This document shows, one piece after another, positions 20,601 to 28,066 of a DNA stretch of 64,000 nt (positions within the stretch are counted from its first letter, which is position 1; each line of letters opens with the position of its first letter). The notes under the pieces were generated by a model. It saw only the letters and a list, made by a program, of their open reading frames with translations. It had not been told where the DNA came from and did no database searches. The stretch is from contig JBBSFH010000014.1 in NCBI GenBank assembly GCA_038238915.1, positions 1 through 64,000 of the forward strand, read 5' to 3'. Source of the stretch: JAVVHE01 sp038238915. Its GTDB lineage: Bacteria > Pseudomonadota > Alphaproteobacteria > Sphingomonadales > Sphingomonadaceae. The translations under genes were made by a program, and so were the position numbers.

Positions 20601-23600
20601 GCCAAGGCACCGAAACGCTGATCCCGATCAGCTATAACCCCGACGCCAACAGCCCCTCCGCACCGAGCGGCTTTCCGGCGAGTTCGGGGGACGCGCTCGG
20701 CACCGCGCAGGTCTTCCCGCGCCTCACCACCGCGACGGGCACGCGCGCGGTCGATAGCTGGACCTACCGCTTGGTGGGCGGCGCGGACCTCGCCGGGCCA
20801 AGCGGCGCGCCGAGCGTCAACCCGCTCGCGGTCAACCCGGCAAGCAAGGCGGGCGTAATCGTCGAGGGTGAGACGAGCTACGCGGTGCAGCCGGTCGCGG
20901 GCAGCGGGGCCTACGTCGGCAATCTGCAGGTCCTCGGCGACATCGCTTTGAGCGGGACGGGCGCGCCGACCGATCCGAGCGGCTTCGTCGCCGCGTTCAT
21001 CGCGGCGCGGACCCGCGCGGGCGTGGCGATCGATACGAGCAGCGCGACGCTACTGACGCTCGCGGGCCCCGTTGGCCCTGGCGATCCCGTCAGCACCTTC
21101 CTGGTGGACCGCGCGACCAGCTATTTCGCGGCCTATCCCGCTCAGGCGGTCTTCGGCACCGCTCCAGACGGCTCTACCACTGTAAGCACGCGCCTCGATC
21201 TCGCGGGCGGCTTCGTTCAGAGCATCGCGGCGGACTATAACGCGCTCATCACCTCGGGCGCGGGGGGTTATGCGCCGCCAACGGTGCCATCGCCGACCGC
21301 GACGCCCACCTTCGTCACCAACTACGTGCGCACGCGAGTGCGCACCGGTACCGGATCGATCGCAGTCGCAGCAGCGGGCGATATCGATACGAGCAACGGG
21401 CCGGTGGTCACGCGGCTAACGAACGCGGTGAACACGTCCGGCGCCGAAGTGCAGGTTGGCGGCACGTCGATCTACACTGCGGGCGCGCTCGCCGATCTGA
21501 GTGCGCGCACGGTCGTCGATCCGGCCGGCATCATCCGCACGCTTGATCCCGGCGTCTATGCGGCGAGCGGATCGATCTTTGCAGCCACCGCCACCACCGC
21601 GCTCGCGCCGCCGGTGGTCGATGCGCTGCTCGCCGACCCGGCGTATCTGGGCGGCGGCGGCGATGTCGCGCTCGATGCTGGCGGCAGTGTGATCGGTCGG
21701 CGCGACGTGCAGGGCGGCTATCGGCTGACGCAGGCGCTCGCGGACACAAGCTACGTTGGCCGAACGGACGCACCCTATCGCATCGCTTCGGTCGATCAGG
21801 TCACCGATGTCCGCACCAACGCGCTGCTGTTCCAGACGGGCGTCGGCACGCTGGGCGGCGGCCGCATCCACGTCGCGGCGGGCGGTAATGTGTCCGATCT
21901 GACGGTGGTCCAGAACACCTCGATCGCCACCGCCGCCGTGACGGGCAGCGGCACCGCCACACGTGCGCTCGTGACCAATGGCGGCGGACAGGTGGACGTC
22001 CAGGCCGCGCGCGACATTGTGAGCGGCGTGCTCGAGGTGGGCGCGGGGAGCGCCGATGTGCGCGCCGGGCGCGACGTGACGACAACGGGGACACTCACCT
22101 TCTTGGGTCAGGGCCAGCCGGTGCTCGAGTCGAACGCGCTGCGCGTTCGCGTCACCGATGCAGACGTGGCGCTGAGCGCCGCTGGCCGCGCGTCGGTCTC
22201 GGGCGTGTTTGCCTTTGGACCGCGCGACTTCTACACGCCGGTCTCAGGGTTCAGCGCGCGCAGTAACGGGCGCTTCTTCTTCGATTATATTCTCTACGGA
22301 AGCGATCGGCGCGATCCGTCGGTGAACGGCTCGCTCTCACCCAGCCTGCCGGCAGGCTTGCAGGTTATCAGCCTGCCGGGAAGCCTGCAGATCACCAGCC
22401 TCACCGGCGATATCGATCTGACGCCACGGCGCGACGTCCGGCTTTCGATGGTTCCAAGCCCGATCGGGCAGCTGCAACTGTTCGCGGGGGCCAACATCGC
22501 GCCGGTCTCGCTCGGCATGAGCGATACCGATCCGGGTCTCATCCCGGGCTATTTCTCCACCGTCACCTACGATCCGATCACGGGATTGGTCGTCGGCGCG
22601 TCTTCGTTGCAGGATGCTGTGCTTTCAACCACGTCGGATAGCGACCGTCGGCGTGCGCTCAACAGCACGCCCACCCACGCGAACGATCCGCTGCCCGTGC
22701 GCATCGTCGCGGGGGGCGATATCGATGCGCTGCGGCTGAACACGCCCAAGCAGACGTGGGTGCAGGCGGGGCGCGATGTGCTCAATACTGCTGTCTTCGC
22801 GCAAAACCTTGCCCCCAGCGATATTTCGCGCGTGGTCGCGGGGCGTGATCTGATCGCCACCAGCGTGATCGGCCAGCGCTATTCCCAATTGGCAAACGGC
22901 TCGCGGGATTATAACGGCCCGGCGCTGCCGATCGGGCAGGGCAATGTGTTCGTCATCGGCGGCCCGGGCACGTTCTTCGTCGAGGCCGGGCGCGATGCGG
23001 GGCCGTTCCTGAGTTCGGTCGTCGCCAGCGCGTTGAACGGACAGGGACGCGAGACACTCGGCGGTGGAATCCTCTCGGTCGGAAACGACTGGAACCCATG
23101 GTTGCGCCCTGTAGGCGCGAGTCTCATCGTCCAGTTCGGCGTGGGCAAGGGCGTCAACTACGCCGGGGTGCGCGATATCTATCTCGATCCCGCCAATGTC
23201 GCGGCACTTCCCGACGATCTGTTCGCGCAGACTATCGATCAATTCGGCCGTTCGGTCGCGGATCGCACCCAACCCATCTATACGCCGGTCCTGATCGCAT
23301 GGGCGCAGGCCAATGCCGCCGCCGAACTGACCGCCGCATACGGCACCACCGATGTCTCCGCCGCGCAGGCCTATGCCGTGTTCAAGGCGCTCCCCGTGCT
23401 TCGTCAGCGGCAATTGCTGATCGAAGGCGTATATTTCAACGAGCTTCGGCAGACATCCATCCCCACCAGCGTCAGCTATCTGAAGTACAGCCGGGGCTAC
23501 CGGGCAGTGAACACACTGTTCCCGCCCGCGGACGGCTATACCGCGAACGATCTTTCGGGCGGTGGCGGCACGGGTACGGTCCCCATCGAGACGGGCAATC

Positions 23601-24463
23601 TCGATCTTCGCCTCGCCACGATCCAGACCACGCGCGGAGGATCGATCGACATCCTCGGTCCCGGCGGTCGCGTGCTCGGCGGTTCGACCGTGCGCACCTC
23701 GGCACAGGCGGCGCGCCGCCTGACGATTGCCGAGCGCATTTACGATGGCTTCACCACCAACCGCACGGTCATCAATGATCCCTCGCGAGCGGGCCCCTTC
23801 CCGACGTCGATCGATTCGATCCCGACCGGGCTCGAAGGCGTGATCACGCTGCGTGGCGGCGCGGTGAACGGCTTCGTCGACCAGAATTTCCTCTTGAACC
23901 AGAGCCGCCTCTTTACCGAAGCCGGCGGCGATATCGCGCTTTGGTCGTCCAATGGCGATCTGAACGCGGGCCAGGGGCCCAAGACGAGCGCCAACTTCCC
24001 GCCGGTGGTGGTCCGTGTGGGGCCCAACGGCAACGCCGAGGTCGATGCGGTGGGCGGCGTGACCGGGGCGGGCATCGCGGCGTTCCAGCCTGCAGCAGGC
24101 GTCCCGGCGCCCGATGTCTTCCTGATCGCGCCGCGCGGCACGGTCGATGCGGGCGACGCGGGCGTGCGTGTGGCGGGCAATCTGTTCGTTGCCGCGCAGT
24201 CGGTTGCGAACGCGGACAATTTCTCGGTCGGCGGCAGCGCGTTCGGCATTCCCGCTGGTCCCGTCGTCAACACTGCGGCGGCGGCCGCAGGCAACGCCGC
24301 GTCTGCGGCGGCGCAGCAGGTGGCGTCGGCGGCTGCGAACGCGAACAACCGTCGGCAGATTGATCCGCTCTCGCGGATTTCGGTCGACGTCCTCGGCTAC
24401 TACGGTTCCTCCGATCCGTGCGAGCAGGTGCCGCGCCCGGTGAACTGCCCGAAGAAGCCTTAA
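11687..24463 (+). CDS. Giant haemagglutinin-like TPS exoprotein (TpsA, DUF3739-type)
   Basis: 4258-residue secreted protein, by far the largest gene here (12.8 kb). The start is ATG 11687, 13 bases after the coiled-coil gene; the open frame further upstream merely overlaps that gene. A signal peptide (LCLTLLGATNAHAQ) is followed by a 100-residue Ala/Gln-rich spacer and then the TPS secretion domain at about 130-270 (IISWQTFNIGRDTTLVF, QIIIANANGVFFSGSSQVRAG), including the NANG variant of the NPNG motif. A very long beta-helix-type body follows, rich in Gly, Ala, Thr, Ser, Asp and Ile turns. Near 3765-3950 (NDWNPWLRPVGASLIVQFG, RQRQLLIEGVYFNELR) it resembles DUF3739. I noticed only three cysteine pairs in the mature protein: about 2298/2302, 2941/2945 and the C-terminal 4245/4254. 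An adhesin or surface fibre role is the family expectation; ligand unknown. Confidence 0.93.
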   Translation: MRHPLSRSRLLHGASILCLTLLGATNAHAQSASAVRAALGLPNIPANAIPMPGVPTNLGSVSLLRDQASASARQMATRQRLANSLGLVNQAQAAARMTAAMVAQTVPNGLVPRGLELASGLVPATQDPTGVHTLQNALAPTQSVKEGATTVTITQTDSRAIISWQTFNIGRDTTLVFDQKLNGVIQKDWVAFNRVVGQLDPATGLRDPKLAPAPSQIFGHIQADAQIIIANANGVFFSGSSQVRAGSLTIRSLDGAGSVVSRVSGPRIVRPATYAEANSAFLNLSNAIYAAANAGQIQVPDPIFGGGSLRTVAEPTIEGDVQIAVGADLAVGDAGTLLIEAPHIVNAGSLSAVNGSILLAAGRNIAIGSSSGSATDIPDVRGQYIRTAGSDASVGSYILNTGSISSVRGYVDLSTDTGAILQQGAISATTSVARNGFIDLGAADIRLAPGSIIAITPDEDGSTIPQSSDSVAAFKSSRVRIGQLAGSRVEVATNSLLYAPGARVSFGDETSRLARLFVDTGATIDVGGVKDLLVPASRNQITISPAKRNELRDTPNYRNGFLNGATIYVDPRRSGVRADGVAWVGSPLVEAGSYYQDVGITAGELLTKGGSVNIGAQTDAIIKPGATIDISGGFVRYAAGQVQTSQLITRGGQIVDIGNADPNGDYVGLVNAFTTTNTRFGVTDAFPNGTIQGVTQVAEYTEGRDAGALRITSPTIALDGAVYGQAFAGSLQRGGAARGTATSSIVGDVRTLQAVPSQLPSGGLLAINPVEANAPAAGDILVTTSSAIAAVPVTLAYGQSVSIADGTLSRVAMRDPASLLGTERTQTIELGDATLSTMGLGQLTLNTSGALTFAANTLTTLAPGGALTALDGRRVEIDGAISAPSGTIDISTFSIAGGQITAATPLSGSAFASGLPGVGAFDVIVNGTLSTRGRFVNDFGLAGDQADGGAYTAGGTISIYVAPRVGTTIGAPVNEVTDISGSILINPGALVDVSGGALVSATGVVNTSARGGSLSLYNDTTYAELAYDYTTRGPANLRGLRFSLDGPLPSAANIPQPVTPSDFAVNPRTLNARVTIAPGTVRAAGFAGGGAFNLTTPSFDFGTGPVADGTRLPLDFLTTSGFGSATIQVLQTSLFANRFVNTLGGYNALLSTNTITIGAGQTLVLSQSRYSRLLASDQTLALRAMPTGGDLASVLVPFVPTAAFDQLPIALTLTGLNELDVASGGSVVGAPGASITVAKLLDQGSIVIPDGTVTARERLPSIYLVTEPLSSGIGVHALSDVLTTRTNGDIVETDPNAVGARDPSSLAVFSNRDYALLHPIYLLGRLDQNEGIRIAPGGTIDLSGASLRNPRAVTPTGVPIIDGHLLDGGTLTSVARSLGGGGYFQIRLGSVFGALNSALSTTIAGDQLNALPGSTINLSGAADSYARLNAAGVYAPTAEWSNGGTLGLRAGGTLAGATIRAAGGAAQATGGTLIARDLVLRQTDPTGPTPASGTIAADQIAASGFDTVVAEGSLNSVGAVNLSLRRAFIVQSAPDDGAGNRGAVRVGAGDTLAISAPIIRFASVQQDIGQTAASIAAIAPGTARASFTASALDVEGAVFFDPSIAQATLQSAGDLRLIGVQPYVNVSGIGQSVANSLAGQLVTEGDLTLAAAQVYPTTGTSFVVASAVPTGTIRLARTTADAPATPYSAGTDLSLQAATIEQGGILRAPLGTLRLGANTPLVSATGLALAPATATLHLASGSLTSVSADGLSIPYGITTDQTEYFFTPTVAAPLTQPPGAVLRLGGANIALDTGATVNLKGGGDVYAYEFVPGVGGSRDVLDRLNSDQFSSRNGFQYPDARQVYAIVPGLQTAGLATVDPIYSGDYGALTSASQVGRRVYLNAAPGLAAGWYTLLPAKYALLPGGLRIVEQPEYGSAVPGQSAKLLDGTIVVGGYYGTAGTNLQESELRTFAVQTQTTFRNESSLAITSADTVFPARAARNGLVSPRIPLDAGRLVINAITGITANATFQTDAAIGGRASTADIGGSNFEIVGTAPAVPAPAGTIVITAGTLQRLNAASLLIGGTRTDNVDGTTSLAITGQSILLANDAASALSAPELLFAVDGSGSSILFNDGASVSATGPAGDTRTGNYVIAGSAAGQTGAGALVRLSTGPERLVTRTGVQTVAVAPSLGIGLAHLSANALLLDSSGDLTIASPTTGSADITATALAIGAQQISFTNGAVTSGLAVTPALQAAFARASTLNLRSAQGIGFASGTYTLGALTLDAPTLAYLGSDAGAVGLNTGSLRLANSATQALACTPDCGAGTLAINASAIAFGSGQIRTPGFGGGVTLSAPGGIVFDGADNTNAAANNGTAGLDAGSAPLALVTPFLGDRAIVLTPGQSAVLPRLALTTTGALTLTSGGASVPTVTGTPGARLALTGSDIAIADTQVVATAGTLDITATGAIRVSGAAKLATPGYARIFGDAADPVSQSAPGGLLRLTAGSGDITLGKSTLVSVGGGAGQSGELDLTATNGIVTALGAIDAKTPDGGGAFRLLSRGAFDLGQFVTNSAAGFDRSVEIRSGAGDLSLASGQSLVARHVGLTADAGTVNIAGTIDASGVNGGDIALYGANGVMLTSTGTLVARASGYGANDSRQAKGGDVAIGTDGAGTITLAAGSTIDVSATRPGDRLVTDVRAGTTYYRFAQGDLGGTLRVRAPLIAAASGNTVNVSAAGTVKGAREVSVEAFRRFDLAAIAASGSYSGVSDDGSTALLDAGASASSTFNFLADLAPGTIPDFVQNFSIAAAAPKLTGLGTYRARPGIELDYAGTVQIGTLTTTVDADGVTQTTASNWNLGAGTIDIAGATAAGDIGANPAQPGAVYIVPGREADVFQRFTRLTYRVLGKVDGEPGVLSVRAGGTLDIKGSITDGFFAFRDQTTPGAINYAFGGGNRAYTAVVQPDCADGACAAVIAFDPTVTITTNNAIAINFSAVGQGTETLIPISYNPDANSPSAPSGFPASSGDALGTAQVFPRLTTATGTRAVDSWTYRLVGGADLAGPSGAPSVNPLAVNPASKAGVIVEGETSYAVQPVAGSGAYVGNLQVLGDIALSGTGAPTDPSGFVAAFIAARTRAGVAIDTSSATLLTLAGPVGPGDPVSTFLVDRATSYFAAYPAQAVFGTAPDGSTTVSTRLDLAGGFVQSIAADYNALITSGAGGYAPPTVPSPTATPTFVTNYVRTRVRTGTGSIAVAAAGDIDTSNGPVVTRLTNAVNTSGAEVQVGGTSIYTAGALADLSARTVVDPAGIIRTLDPGVYAASGSIFAATATTALAPPVVDALLADPAYLGGGGDVALDAGGSVIGRRDVQGGYRLTQALADTSYVGRTDAPYRIASVDQVTDVRTNALLFQTGVGTLGGGRIHVAAGGNVSDLTVVQNTSIATAAVTGSGTATRALVTNGGGQVDVQAARDIVSGVLEVGAGSADVRAGRDVTTTGTLTFLGQGQPVLESNALRVRVTDADVALSAAGRASVSGVFAFGPRDFYTPVSGFSARSNGRFFFDYILYGSDRRDPSVNGSLSPSLPAGLQVISLPGSLQITSLTGDIDLTPRRDVRLSMVPSPIGQLQLFAGANIAPVSLGMSDTDPGLIPGYFSTVTYDPITGLVVGASSLQDAVLSTTSDSDRRRALNSTPTHANDPLPVRIVAGGDIDALRLNTPKQTWVQAGRDVLNTAVFAQNLAPSDISRVVAGRDLIATSVIGQRYSQLANGSRDYNGPALPIGQGNVFVIGGPGTFFVEAGRDAGPFLSSVVASALNGQGRETLGGGILSVGNDWNPWLRPVGASLIVQFGVGKGVNYAGVRDIYLDPANVAALPDDLFAQTIDQFGRSVADRTQPIYTPVLIAWAQANAAAELTAAYGTTDVSAAQAYAVFKALPVLRQRQLLIEGVYFNELRQTSIPTSVSYLKYSRGYRAVNTLFPPADGYTANDLSGGGGTGTVPIETGNLDLRLATIQTTRGGSIDILGPGGRVLGGSTVRTSAQAARRLTIAERIYDGFTTNRTVINDPSRAGPFPTSIDSIPTGLEGVITLRGGAVNGFVDQNFLLNQSRLFTEAGGDIALWSSNGDLNAGQGPKTSANFPPVVVRVGPNGNAEVDAVGGVTGAGIAAFQPAAGVPAPDVFLIAPRGTVDAGDAGVRVAGNLFVAAQSVANADNFSVGGSAFGIPAGPVVNTAAAAAGNAASAAAQQVASAAANANNRRQIDPLSRISVDVLGYYGSSDPCEQVPRPVNCPKKP

Positions 24464-24474
24464 CGCGGCGAGTA

Positions 24475-26406
24475 CTACCGGGGCGGTGGCGGTGCGGCCT
24501 GCCGGTCGCGCAACACGCCATCGAGCCAGCGCGGATCGAGGCGCGGGTCGGCGCGCGCCTCGCGGGGAGGCCGCGCTGGTGCGGCATCGGGATCGTCGTT
24601 GGCGGCGGTGGGTGGTTCGTCCGCGCTGCCATCCGGCGGGGGCGCGCCGTCGGCGGGGGCGTTGTCCGTGCCATCCCCGGTGCCCGGTGCCAGCCCATAG
24701 GTCTCCGCGTCCGGCTCGGTTGGCGCGGCGTCTGCGGGCACCTCGGTCGTCAGCACGCCGCCCGGTGTGCCCCGGCTGGCGCGGCGCATGAAGGCGGCGA
24801 ACGCGCGCGCAGGTGCGCGGCCGCCCGCCAGCCCCGCCACCGGCCGGGCATCGTCGCGCCCCATCCATACGCCGGCCACCAGATCGCTGGTGAACCCCAG
24901 AAACCAGCCGTCCTTGTTCGAGGACGTGGTGCCTGTCTTCCCCGCCAGCTCGCGCCCCATTTGCGCCTGGCGACCGGTCCCGGTCTCGACCGCCGCTTTC
25001 AACAGCCCGGTCATCTTCGCCGCCACATCGGGCGCGATCAGCGTGCGGGGTTCGGGGGCGTCACGCGTCCACAGGACTTCGCCGCCGCTGGTCGACACCT
25101 TGGTGATCCCGAACGGCCGTGCCTCGTTGCCGTGATTGGCGACCGCCGCATAGGCCGAGGTCATCTCGATCAGCGTCACGTCGTTCGCTCCCAGCGCCAT
25201 CGCAGGGCGGGTATCGAGCGTTTCGGTAATGCCAAGGCGCTTCGCCACCGAAGCGACCGTATCGAACCCAGCGCGCTGCGCGAGCTTGACCGCGACGGTG
25301 TTGATCGACAGCGCGAACGCCTCGCGCACGCTGACCGAGCCGATGTAGCGGCCATTCGAGTTGCGCGGGGACCAGCCGTTGATGGTGATCGGCTCGTCCA
25401 CTTCGGTCTCGCCCGGGTCGACGCCGTCTTCCAGAGCAGCGAGATAGACGAACAGTTTGAACGACGATCCGGGCTGGCGCTTGGCGACCACCGCGCGGTT
25501 GTAATTGCTGTCGACATAATCGCGTCCGCCAACCATCGCGCGCACGGCACCATCCCTGGTCATGGCGATCAACCCGCCCTGCGCTCCGGCTGGGGTTCCT
25601 TGCGCGATCGCGGCTTCGGCGGCGGATTGCATCGCGGGGAGCAGCGTGGTGGTGACGATGAGCGGCTTCTGCGTTTCGTCGGTGAGTGTTTCCAGTTGCT
25701 GGAGCGCCCAATCGGTAAAGTAGCGCACGCTGTTCGCCTGCGGCGGCGGCGCGAGGTGGAGCTCGGCGAAGTTCACCTGTTCGGCCTCGGCGCGGGGGAT
25801 CGCACCCGATTGCGCCATCACCGCGATGACGGTGGCGGCGCGTTCGCGCGCGGCCTGCGGATCGGCCGACGGGGCATAGCGCGAGGGGGCCTTGACCAGC
25901 CCGGCGATGATCGCGGCTTCGGCCAAGCTGAGGCTGGTCGCGGGGTGGCCGAAGAAGCGGCGGCTGGCGGCATCGATCCCGTACGCGCCGCCGCCGAAAT
26001 ACACGCGGTTCAGATACAGTTCGAGGATCTGATCCTTGCTGAACCGCTGTTCGAGCGCGAGCGCGAACGCGACCTCGCGGAGCTTGCGCGCGGTGGTCTT
26101 GGCCTGGGTGAGGAAGATGTTGCGCGCGAGCTGCTGCGTGATGGTGGATGCGCCCTGCCGGTTCGCCCCCGCGCGAGCGTTGACGCTGAGCGCGCGCGCG
26201 ATGCCGATCGGATCGACACCGGGATGGCTGTAGAAGCGCCGATCCTCGACCGCGACCATCGCCGCCTTCATGCGCGCGGGGATCTGTTCGGAGGCCAGCC
26301 ATTCGCCGTAGCTGGGGCCGACCGTGGTGAGCGGCGTTCCGTCCGCGCCCAAGACCTGGACCGTCTGGCCTTGGGGGGAACGCTTGAGCTCGGTGTAGCT
26401 CGGCAC
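24475..26406 (-). CDS. Bifunctional PBP1-type murein polymerase (transglycosylase/transpeptidase)
   Basis: 643 residues from GTG 26406. Builds and cross-links peptidoglycan. The GT51 domain has the catalytic Glu in VAVEDRRFYSHPG (E54) and GASTITQQLARN; the transpeptidase has SSFK (S314, K317), SIN (S367) and KTG (K490). An acidic Pro/Ala/Asp-rich tail of about 90 residues follows. The membrane anchor is not in this open frame from GTG, but the same frame stays open to 26556 and encodes FGLIAAIVGALGLAAAVAIA just upstream. No ATG, GTG or TTG occurs in that stretch. The real start may be non-standard (for example ATC at 26502 with GGAG upstream) or there is a sequence error. It converges on tpsA with a 12-base gap. 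Confidence 0.93.
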   Translation of the reverse strand: MPSYTELKRSPQGQTVQVLGADGTPLTTVGPSYGEWLASEQIPARMKAAMVAVEDRRFYSHPGVDPIGIARALSVNARAGANRQGASTITQQLARNIFLTQAKTTARKLREVAFALALEQRFSKDQILELYLNRVYFGGGAYGIDAASRRFFGHPATSLSLAEAAIIAGLVKAPSRYAPSADPQAARERAATVIAVMAQSGAIPRAEAEQVNFAELHLAPPPQANSVRYFTDWALQQLETLTDETQKPLIVTTTLLPAMQSAAEAAIAQGTPAGAQGGLIAMTRDGAVRAMVGGRDYVDSNYNRAVVAKRQPGSSFKLFVYLAALEDGVDPGETEVDEPITINGWSPRNSNGRYIGSVSVREAFALSINTVAVKLAQRAGFDTVASVAKRLGITETLDTRPAMALGANDVTLIEMTSAYAAVANHGNEARPFGITKVSTSGGEVLWTRDAPEPRTLIAPDVAAKMTGLLKAAVETGTGRQAQMGRELAGKTGTTSSNKDGWFLGFTSDLVAGVWMGRDDARPVAGLAGGRAPARAFAAFMRRASRGTPGGVLTTEVPADAAPTEPDAETYGLAPGTGDGTDNAPADGAPPPDGSADEPPTAANDDPDAAPARPPREARADPRLDPRWLDGVLRDRQAAPPPPR

Positions 26407-26578
26407 CTGGATCAGCGCGATGGCGACCGCGGCGGCAAGGCCGAGCGCGCCGACGATGGCAGCGATTAGGCCGAACTTGAGCAGACCGGAGAGGAAACGG
26501 ATGGCGGGGCGCTCCGGAGCGAGGGAGAGGCGTGTTACTCGGGGAACACGGCGGGTTCAAGGCGGGTGCGCGATGGGC

Positions 26579-27598
26579 TCAATCCGCGAGCGCCGCCGAA
26601 AGCATCGCGCGCACCCGCGCCGCAATCTCTGGCGTGATCGGGCCGAGCACGCCCTGCGCCCCCTCGGGCAAATGCGCGGCCGGATCGCCGCCCCGTCCGA
26701 AAACATAGTGATCGAACATCCCTGCCCACGCCGCGCGTTCGGGCGGGGCGAGGTCGCGGATCGTCAGCAGCGCGTGGAAGAGCGTGTAGAGCGGGCTGAC
26801 CATGTGATCCGGCGTATCGCGCCACCACACATTGATCTGCGCGCCGAAGCGGCCGGGTGTCTCGACATGGTGCCACCACATCGCGGGGACGTAGAGCGCA
26901 TCGCCGGGCGCGAGTTTGGCCACCTCCGCGTGCGCCATCGCCTCGGCGAAGCGGGGGAAGCGTTCCAGATCGGGCGCGTGCGGATCGACGAGGCTGATCG
27001 GCTGGCCTGCGGGGGTGATGTCGAGCGGACCGACGTAAAGATTGGCGAGCTGATCGGGCGGAAACAGCAGGAAGCGGCGCGTGCCCGCAATCGTGACCGC
27101 GAGATTATGCGCCAGATCCCAATGCGCGGGAGTGCGCGAACCGTTGCCGATCCAAAGCGATACCAGGCGATCGGCGTGCGCGGCGAGGATGGGCAGCGGT
27201 GCCTGTTCGGCTAGGCCGGGGAAGTGTTTGGCAAGGTTGAGCGCGCCCGCGTAAATGGGCGGGACAGCGGGATCGTCCTGCGATTGCATCAGCGCGGCGA
27301 ACAGGTGACCGATCGGCATCTCCTGCCGCTCGAAATCGAAGCCAGCAAGATCGGGGCGATAGCCGAAGCGGCCCGGTGTGGCGGGGGAGCCGATCCACGC
27401 TTCCACGTTGGTGGCACGGGTGAAGCCGTGCAGATATTTGGCGAGCGCTAACGGGCCCTGCGCGGCGTGCGTGACGGCGGGCCAGTCCGCTGCCAGCCCG
27501 CGCAGCACGATGGGGCGGTAGGCGGGGAGGACTTCAACATCGAAGCGCGCGGCGTCGATGCCGGTTTGTTCGGGGGTGCGGGGCAGGCCTTCCAGCAT
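26579..27598 (-). CDS. Cupin-like (JmjC-type) Fe(II)/2-oxoglutarate-dependent oxygenase homologue
   Basis: 339-residue protein of the cupin_8 family. A double-stranded beta-helix core carries the metal-binding triad: H159 and D161 in TPAHWDLAHN and the later His in YVPAMWWHHVE (about 243-244). RPIVLRGLAADWPAV near the N-terminus is typical of this family. In sphingomonads such proteins often sit near TonB receptors or tryptophan halogenases, which are not adjacent here. It starts 15 bases after msrB on the same strand, so the two are probably co-transcribed. The hydroxylation target, possibly a protein side chain, is unknown. Confidence 0.88.
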   Translation of the reverse strand: MLEGLPRTPEQTGIDAARFDVEVLPAYRPIVLRGLAADWPAVTHAAQGPLALAKYLHGFTRATNVEAWIGSPATPGRFGYRPDLAGFDFERQEMPIGHLFAALMQSQDDPAVPPIYAGALNLAKHFPGLAEQAPLPILAAHADRLVSLWIGNGSRTPAHWDLAHNLAVTIAGTRRFLLFPPDQLANLYVGPLDITPAGQPISLVDPHAPDLERFPRFAEAMAHAEVAKLAPGDALYVPAMWWHHVETPGRFGAQINVWWRDTPDHMVSPLYTLFHALLTIRDLAPPERAAWAGMFDHYVFGRGGDPAAHLPEGAQGVLGPITPEIAARVRAMLSAALAD

Positions 27599-27613
27599 GG
27601 GTAGCCTGCCTAC

Positions 27614-28012
27614 TCAGCCCTTGGGCGAAAAGTCGAGCGAGGCGGAGTTCATGCAGTAGCGCAGGCCCCCCTCGGAGCGTGGGCCATCGGGGAAGACGTG
27701 GCCGAGATGGCCGCCGCAGGTAGCGCATTGGGCTTCCACCCGGCGCATGCCCAGGCTGCTGTCTTCCACCTCGTTCACCAGACCCGCGGCGACGGGTTTG
27801 GTGAAGCTTGGCCAGCCGGTGCCGCTATCGAACTTGCTGTCCGCGCTGAACAGCAGCGTGCCGCAGCCCGCACACCGGTAATCGCCGGGGCGCTTCTCGT
27901 CCCAGGTGAGGCCGGTGAACGCGCGTTCGGTGCCGTGCTCGCGCAGCACCGCATATTGCTCGGGCGAAAGCGTGGCGCGCCACTGCGCATCGGTCTTTTC
28001 GATCGTCGGCAT
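27614..28012 (-). CDS. msrB: Peptide-methionine (R)-S-oxide reductase
   Basis: Reduces methionine-R-sulfoxide in oxidised proteins. The 132-residue single-domain protein is normal length. Zinc cysteines are present as CAGC (C47, C50) and CATC (C96, C99), and the catalytic Cys is C120 in RYCMNSASLDF. The blocks FDSGTGWPSF and GHLGHVFPDGP are intact. The start at 28012 has GGAGAG 11 bases upstream; the same open frame extends far upstream antisense to modABC, but that part is not coding. It is divergent from modA (54 bases apart) and precedes the cupin-like gene. Confidence 0.97.
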   Translation of the reverse strand: MPTIEKTDAQWRATLSPEQYAVLREHGTERAFTGLTWDEKRPGDYRCAGCGTLLFSADSKFDSGTGWPSFTKPVAAGLVNEVEDSSLGMRRVEAQCATCGGHLGHVFPDGPRSEGGLRYCMNSASLDFSPKG

Positions 28013-28066
28013 GGGGGCTATGTCTCTCCGTATACAGCGGCCTCCCGGTGAGGCTGCAATCGCAAC

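Noticed and set aside
14726..20605. Two long minus-strand open frames (907 and 988 codons) inside tpsA
   Set aside because: High GC leaves the antisense strand open; the translations are Arg/Asp-rich and resemble no protein family, while the plus strand has a clear TpsA.
24464..24474. Terminator between the convergent tpsA and PBP genes
   Set aside because: The gap is only 11 bases and no stem-loop with a U tract is visible.
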